Of a stretch of DNA of 37,235 nt, positions 32,785 to 37,235 are shown piece by piece (within the stretch, counting starts at the first letter, position 1; the number at the start of each line of letters is the position of its first letter). The stretch comes from SIG440 sp045648205 (GTDB lineage: Bacteria; Bacillota; Clostridia; Monoglobales; Monoglobaceae). The notes below the pieces were generated by a model that worked only from the letters and a program-made list of their open reading frames with translations, did no database searches and had not been told where the DNA came from. The stretch is from positions 1-37,235 of the forward strand of contig JAZRNM010000036.1 in assembly GCA_045648205.1 (NCBI GenBank), written 5' to 3'. The translations under genes were made by a program, and so were the position numbers.

Positions 32785-34446
32785 ATGTATAAGTCAGAAC
32801 ATATCATCACATCAAAACATTATCTCATACTCTCCATCTGTGCCTTTGCCCTTGGAATATATTTCACAGTTTCCCTTAGTGCTTCCAGTGTTTTTAACCT
32901 TGCAATTTTTCTCGCAGCCCTTTTGGTTGTTCTTGCAATTTTGCTCCTGTGCTCTTTGCGTCTCCGTTTTTCCAAAAACAAACGCATCAAGCACATACTT
33001 CTTCCATTGATTCTTGTTTTATTCACCCTTTTGGGAATGCTGCGGATATTAACTGTCGAAGCCTTGTTTCCTGCACCCCTTAAAGCTTTTGTAGATGATG
33101 AAGCCTGGTTCTCGGGCACCGTCACCACACCTGTATCAAAAACCTCCAATGGTTTCTCCTGTTATTTTGAGTTCAGAATAACAGATATAAATGGCGAAAA
33201 AATCAAGCCCGAAACAATTGTTATGTATATTCCTGAATCCCGTATCCAGTCCATAAGTGAGGGGGATACTGTCCGTTGCTGGACAAAGTTGAGCATTCCG
33301 AGTCGCAAGAATGAAATGGATAATCTTGATTATTACACACATCTTCGTGGCAAAAACATATTCTACATAGGTGAAACAAACAATGCAACTCACGTAACAC
33401 TTGAGAAATCAGATTCTCTGGTCATTGCAATTCTTGACCTTGGAGAAAAAATAAAACAGTCAACCATTTCTGCCATTGATGGCCTCATTCCTGAAAACCC
33501 GCAATATGCAAGCATTTTGAAAGGAATAATAATCGGTGATAAATCAGATTTTTCTGATGAACTCTATGACAAATTTTCAAACTCCGGCTTATCACACATT
33601 GCCGCCGTATCAGGATTACATCTTTCAGTTCTGTTTTCTGTTCTTACTCTTCTGTTTTATAAAATAAAAATCCATCGTAAGCTTGCATTTCTGTTCCTGA
33701 TACCAATAGTTATTATCTTTTCATCTGCCACCGAATTTACACCCTCCGTGTGTCGCAGTGCACTTATGGTTCTTATAATGATTATTTCAAACCTTTGCGG
33801 AGAACGTTATTCCCCCATAAATGCCCTCTTCCTTTCCTGGGGAATAATTCTGTTCTTTTCACCTTATTCACTATTCTCAAAAAGCCTTGTCCTCTCATTC
33901 GGTGCAACATTTGGAATTTTGGCATGCTTTGAACATCTTCAAAGGTTGTGGAATCGACTTATAAAACTCCCGACTACACGCAACAAACGTCTTGAAAAGA
34001 TTATGGTCAGCTCCAAAAAATTTCTGGGTGGTTCACTGTCAATTTCCATCTCTGCCTTTGTGGGTACAGTATATTTTTGTGCAGTATTCTTTGGAAGCAT
34101 TTCAAAGGTTCAGTTTTTGACAAATCTTTGGATTGTTCCTGTTGCCAATCTTGCATTCTGCATCGGTGCCATAGCCTGCATAATTTACTCATTTCTCCCA
34201 CACTTTGCTTTGGCGGTCTTTTTCTATCCCCTCAGGCTTTTGCTTTGGATCATAACTACAACAATTGACACCTTTGGTGCTGAAAAATTTGCTTTCAAGA
34301 TATTGGGTGAAATTTCTCCTGTTTTTCTCATAATTTATATTGGAGCCGCAATTTTGTTTTACGAAACAATAAAGACCTTTTCTGACATACAAAAAGAAAA
34401 GGCGGCCAAAGAGCGGGCCGCCAGGAAAAAGCTTAAAAATCCATAA
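32785..34446 (+). CDS. comEC: ComEC/Rec2-type competence protein, short form
   Basis: A membrane channel for taking single-stranded DNA into the cytoplasm during transformation. The protein is 553 residues: three N-terminal helices (about 12-90), an extracellular OB-like DUF4131 region (about 100-205), and the Competence domain (about 240-515). The latter holds the diagnostic SGLSHIAAVSGLH (267-279) and seven or more helices. It ends with a lysine/alanine-rich cytoplasmic tail. The metallo-beta-lactamase domain that gives full ComEC about 750 residues is absent. Short forms are known, but the missing domain could also be encoded elsewhere. GGAGGGAG lies 12 bases ahead of the chosen ATG. It is monocistronic and convergent with murD, overlapping it by 14 bases. 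No other competence genes are in the window. Confidence 0.88.
   Translation: MYKSEHIITSKHYLILSICAFALGIYFTVSLSASSVFNLAIFLAALLVVLAILLLCSLRLRFSKNKRIKHILLPLILVLFTLLGMLRILTVEALFPAPLKAFVDDEAWFSGTVTTPVSKTSNGFSCYFEFRITDINGEKIKPETIVMYIPESRIQSISEGDTVRCWTKLSIPSRKNEMDNLDYYTHLRGKNIFYIGETNNATHVTLEKSDSLVIAILDLGEKIKQSTISAIDGLIPENPQYASILKGIIIGDKSDFSDELYDKFSNSGLSHIAAVSGLHLSVLFSVLTLLFYKIKIHRKLAFLFLIPIVIIFSSATEFTPSVCRSALMVLIMIISNLCGERYSPINALFLSWGIILFFSPYSLFSKSLVLSFGATFGILACFEHLQRLWNRLIKLPTTRNKRLEKIMVSSKKFLGGSLSISISAFVGTVYFCAVFFGSISKVQFLTNLWIVPVANLAFCIGAIACIIYSFLPHFALAVFFYPLRLLLWIITTTIDTFGAEKFAFKILGEISPVFLIIYIGAAILFYETIKTFSDIQKEKAAKERAARKKLKNP
34401..34422 (-). terminator. Terminator of murD inside the comEC coding end
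   Basis: GGCGGCC/GGCCGCC, a GC-only 7-bp stem with an 8-base loop, is followed on the minus strand by TTTTCTTTTTG. It lies 11 bases beyond the murD stop. On the plus strand the same bases encode AlaAlaLysGluArgAlaAla near the end of ComEC, and no plus-strand T-run follows. Confidence 0.7.
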
Positions 34447-35794
34447 CTATTTTTTTGAATGTATTGCCACGGTGTTCAAAATTTTCGAACAAATCAAAGC
34501 TTGCACAAGCAGGAGAAAGCAAAACAACATCTCCCGTTTTTGCACAACTTCTGGCAGTTTTCACTGCCTCCTCAAAATCCGTTTCCCTATAAATTGGAAG
34601 ACTTTCATAATTTTTTGCATTCACAACGGATTTTTCAATTTTATCCGAAGTATTGCCCACAAGAACAAGTTCTTTTACGTACTCATTGATGACTTCACCG
34701 AATTCATCAAAGGGTATTTTTTTGTCATATCCTCCGGCAATCAGGATAACTTTTTCGCCAAAAGCCCTGAGCCCTGCAGTCGTTCTTGCCGGACTGCTCG
34801 CAATAGAGTCATTATAAAACTTCACACCGTCAATTTCACGGACAAATTCTATTCTGTGTGGAACACCGCCAAAGTTTTTTGCAACATACTCAATGCTGTC
34901 CTTTGTCACCAAAGAATATACTGCGCCAATTGCTGCCATATAGTTTTCAACGTTATGGGCACCCGGAATTTTTATATTGGCTGTATCGATTATTTTTTCT
35001 TCGCCATAATATATGCATCCATTATCAAGATATATAGTTGCATCGCCCTTTGAAGAAAAACAACGCCACTCGCCCTTGGCTTCCTGCCCCATATTCTCGG
35101 TTATTTCATTTGCAGCATTTGAGACAAAAACCGAAGTCTCATCCTGATATTTCATAATATTCTTTTTTGATTCAATATACTCATCAAAATCTTTGTGCCA
35201 ATCAAGATGATTCGGTGTCACATTGGTCACAACCGCAATTTTCGGACTTTTTTTCATTGAAAAAAGCTGAAAGCTTGAAAGCTCCACAACAACCTTATCA
35301 GATGCAACCATTTTCTCCACTTCGCCAATAAGCGGCTTTCCAATGTTCCCACCTATATAACAATTATACCCCTCTTTTTTCAGCATTTCTCCAATCAGGG
35401 TTGTGGTTGTGGTTTTTCCGTCACTACCCGTAACTGCAATTATTTCACAGGGACAGAGGTCAAAGAAAAGCTCCATTTCAGAGGTTATCTCAACGCCCTT
35501 TTCTTTTGCCTCCAAAAGTTCGGGGACATCTGCACGAAGTCCCGGCGTTTTGAATATAACCTCTGTGTTTTCCGGTATTTCCTTCAAATATCCCTCACCC
35601 AGGACGAAGTCAACATCAAGTGCTTTCAGTTCTTCATAGATTTTTCCTAATTGGTCGGCGGATTTTCTGTCATGAGCAGTCACCTTTGCACCGCTATCCA
35701 CCAAAAAATGAATCAGGGGCACATTGCTGACACCTACGCCTATTACCGAAATATTTTTCCCTTTTATTTTTTGTTTATAATCGGTTATATTCAT
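34433..35794 (-). CDS. murD: UDP-N-acetylmuramoyl-L-alanine:D-glutamate ligase MurD
   Basis: Adds D-glutamate to UDP-MurNAc-L-Ala in peptidoglycan precursor synthesis in the cytoplasm. The protein has 453 residues: an N-terminal Rossmann-like UDP-binding domain (about 1-110, VIGVGVSNVPLIHFL), a central ATPase with P-loop GSDGKTT (124-130; K127) and TNVTPNHLDWH, and a C-terminal domain with DSIASSPARTTAGL. All the usual Mur ligase motifs are present. The ATG follows GGAGGAG. It lies alone here, not in a division/cell-wall cluster, 82 bases after the S1 gene and its hairpin. It overlaps the end of convergent comEC by 14 bases. Confidence 0.97.
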   Translation of the reverse strand: MNITDYKQKIKGKNISVIGVGVSNVPLIHFLVDSGAKVTAHDRKSADQLGKIYEELKALDVDFVLGEGYLKEIPENTEVIFKTPGLRADVPELLEAKEKGVEITSEMELFFDLCPCEIIAVTGSDGKTTTTTLIGEMLKKEGYNCYIGGNIGKPLIGEVEKMVASDKVVVELSSFQLFSMKKSPKIAVVTNVTPNHLDWHKDFDEYIESKKNIMKYQDETSVFVSNAANEITENMGQEAKGEWRCFSSKGDATIYLDNGCIYYGEEKIIDTANIKIPGAHNVENYMAAIGAVYSLVTKDSIEYVAKNFGGVPHRIEFVREIDGVKFYNDSIASSPARTTAGLRAFGEKVILIAGGYDKKIPFDEFGEVINEYVKELVLVGNTSDKIEKSVVNAKNYESLPIYRETDFEEAVKTARSCAKTGDVVLLSPACASFDLFENFEHRGNTFKKIVMDF

Positions 35795-35819
35795 AGAAAA
35801 ACTCCTCCATATACAAAGA

Positions 35820-35854
35820 GAGCTGTAACAAATCGAACTCTTTTGTTACAGCTC
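35820..35854 (-). terminator. Hairpin between the S1 gene and murD
   Basis: A perfect 13-bp stem (GAGCTGTAACAAA/TTTGTTACAGCTC) with a 9-nt loop is followed on the minus strand by CTCTTTGTATAT. The T-run is short, so it may be only partly effective. No promoter fits in the 25 bases between it and murD, so murD is probably fed by read-through. Confidence 0.65.
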
Positions 35855-35876
35855 GTCTTGAACTGATTATCTTTTA

Positions 35877-37235
35877 TTATTCAGCATCCAGAATGTCGCC
35901 CAATGTGAATGAGCTTTCTTCTGTGTAAGATTCATCTGCAGCAGCTTCTTCAGCCTTTGCCTCTTCTGAAACATAGTCAGGAAGAAGAACCTTTCTTGAA
36001 AGACCGATTTGTTTTGTGTCATGATTGATTTCAGTAACCTGAACCTCAACCTCATCACCGATGTTCAAAGCATCTGACGGTTTTTCAATTCTTGTGTTTG
36101 CAATCTGTGAAACATGGATAAGTCCATCAACAAATGGAGCGATTTCTGCAAACGCACCAAAAGGAAGAATGCGAACGATTTTGCATGTTATCTTGTCGCC
36201 AACCTTGAGGTCTTTTGTTGCCTTGTACCAGGGGCTATCCTCTTCCTTCTTGTGTCCCAAAGAAATCTTCTTTGTTTCACGGTCAACATCCTTAATATAA
36301 ACTTCGATTGAATCGCCAACTGAAACAACTTCTGACGGATGCTTGATTCTTGCCCATGAAAGTTCTGAAACGTGAACCAAACCATCAATGCCGCCGATAT
36401 CAACGAATGCACCAAAGTTTGTTATTGACTTAACTGTTCCTGTGCAAACCTTGCCAACTTCAATGCCTGCCCAAAAAGCTGCTTCTCTTGCTTCCTTGTC
36501 AGCCTGAAGCTCCTTAACAAGAGAAATCTTGCCTGTTTCTTTGTCCATTTCTTTAATATATACGTCGATTGAATCACCAACTGAAACAACCTCTGACGGA
36601 TGGTTTATTCTTGAATCTGAAAGCTCAGAAATGTGAACAAGTCCATCAACGCCACCAAGGTCAACAAATGCACCGAACTTGGTGAGTGATTTAACTGTTC
36701 CTGTGTACTTCTTGTCAACAGCAGCTGCTGCCCAGAATTCTTCTGCACGCTTTTCGCTGATTTCCTTTGCAACAGACTTGATTGAGCCAACAACTCTCAA
36801 ACGGCCTCTGCGGTCTTTGTCCATCTTTATAATTCTAAATGAAACTTCGGTATTGAGAAGTGAACCGAGGTCTTCAATGAAACGTTCAGCAGCTTCTGAA
36901 GCAGGGATGAACACTCTGATACCCTTTGCAATGGTAACAATGCCACCCTTAACGAGTTCAACAATTCTGCCACTCAAAACAGTTTTGTTTTCAAAATCCT
37001 CGCGAAGTTCCTGAAGTCCCTTTTCTGCATCGATTTTCTTCTTTGAAAGTGTAACAACACCGTCACGGTCACTTACGTGAACAACAAAAACATCCACTTC
37101 ATCGCCAACCTTCACCAAAGACTTAAGGTCTGCTGATGTGTCGTTTGTCATTTCGTTTGCGGGGATAACGCCGTCATACTTTCCGTCAATGTCTACCTGT
37201 ACCTCTGTAGGGGTAATTCCGATAACTACACCTTT
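35877..37235 (-). CDS. S1-repeat RNA-binding protein (ribosomal protein S1-like), 5-prime end outside window
   Basis: The visible 452 residues are the C-terminal part of a protein that runs through the right edge. The frame is still open there (GVVIGITPTEVQVDIDG), so the ATG at 37151 is an internal methionine. Five S1 domains are seen at about 1-68 (clipped), 84-150, 174-241, 262-328 and 346-416. They share the pattern GTVKS-x-T-x-FGAFVDLGG and GLVHISEL. An acidic Glu/Ala tail follows. Repeats three and four are nearly identical. In many Clostridia such a block is fused behind IspH (HMBPP reductase); the upstream sequence needed to tell is outside the window. The likely role is mRNA binding at the small ribosomal subunit. 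A hairpin follows the stop codon, then murD. Confidence 0.9.
   Translation of the reverse strand, partial: KGVVIGITPTEVQVDIDGKYDGVIPANEMTNDTSADLKSLVKVGDEVDVFVVHVSDRDGVVTLSKKKIDAEKGLQELREDFENKTVLSGRIVELVKGGIVTIAKGIRVFIPASEAAERFIEDLGSLLNTEVSFRIIKMDKDRRGRLRVVGSIKSVAKEISEKRAEEFWAAAAVDKKYTGTVKSLTKFGAFVDLGGVDGLVHISELSDSRINHPSEVVSVGDSIDVYIKEMDKETGKISLVKELQADKEAREAAFWAGIEVGKVCTGTVKSITNFGAFVDIGGIDGLVHVSELSWARIKHPSEVVSVGDSIEVYIKDVDRETKKISLGHKKEEDSPWYKATKDLKVGDKITCKIVRILPFGAFAEIAPFVDGLIHVSQIANTRIEKPSDALNIGDEVEVQVTEINHDTKQIGLSRKVLLPDYVSEEAKAEEAAADESYTEESSFTLGDILDAE

Noticed and set aside
34472..35053. Plus-strand open frame of 193 codons opposite murD
   Set aside because: Antisense to conserved MurD sequence, with no ribosome binding site and no domain seen.

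Overview
The window looks like ordinary chromosome from an AT-rich, endospore-forming Gram-positive anaerobe of the class Clostridia (Bacillota). The reasons are a spoIIAA-spoIIAB-sigF operon, a LonB/Lon protease pair, a T-box leader on pheST, a glycine riboswitch, strong GGAGG-type ribosome binding sites, and canonical TTGACA/TATAAT promoters. I cannot name the order or genus from sequence alone. Nearly everything is on the minus strand. Only a decayed PocR-domain fragment, a transaldolase-like gene and comEC are on the plus strand. I saw no rRNA, tRNA, CRISPR array, insertion sequence or prophage.

Left part (1-10 kb), metabolism and transport: an iron-dependent alcohol dehydrogenase beside the remains of a PocR-domain regulator; a Na+:alanine/glycine symporter behind a glycine riboswitch with its own leader terminator; a PutP-type Na+:proline symporter; a flavodoxin-like protein; a divergent fructose-6-phosphate aldolase/transaldolase; an RpiR-family regulator with an AEC-family carrier in one operon, with two 15-bp operator-like repeats over the start site; and a second AGCS symporter just after ligA.

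Middle (10-15.6 kb), DNA joining and sporulation: ligA; a membrane protein with a PP2C-like fold that has lost its metal-binding aspartates; a zinc-ribbon plus CD225-type membrane protein; and the spoIIA operon that makes and controls sigma-F.

Centre (15.6-28.8 kb): an unusually long same-strand array, lonB-lon-ysxC-hisS-aspS-(DUF4340)-tyrS-valS. Its gaps are short, I saw no internal intrinsic terminator, and a strong terminator follows valS. It joins protein quality control, a ribosome-assembly GTPase and four aminoacyl-tRNA synthetases. One membrane-anchored DUF4340 protein sits inside it. Lon appears to have an extra promoter at the end of lonB.

Right part (28.8-37.2 kb): pheS-pheT under a phenylalanine T-box; divergent to it a short ComEC that lacks the usual C-terminal metallo-beta-lactamase domain; convergent with comEC, murD, whose terminator lies inside the comEC coding end; and finally a multi-repeat S1 RNA-binding protein that runs off the right edge and may be the C-terminal half of an IspH-S1 fusion.

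I found no wholly new system. The items most worth a second look are the PP2C-like pseudophosphatase with a proline-rich tail next to spoIIA, the DUF4340 gene inside the synthetase array, the RpiR twin operator, the decayed PocR regulator, and the truncated ComEC with an embedded murD terminator.
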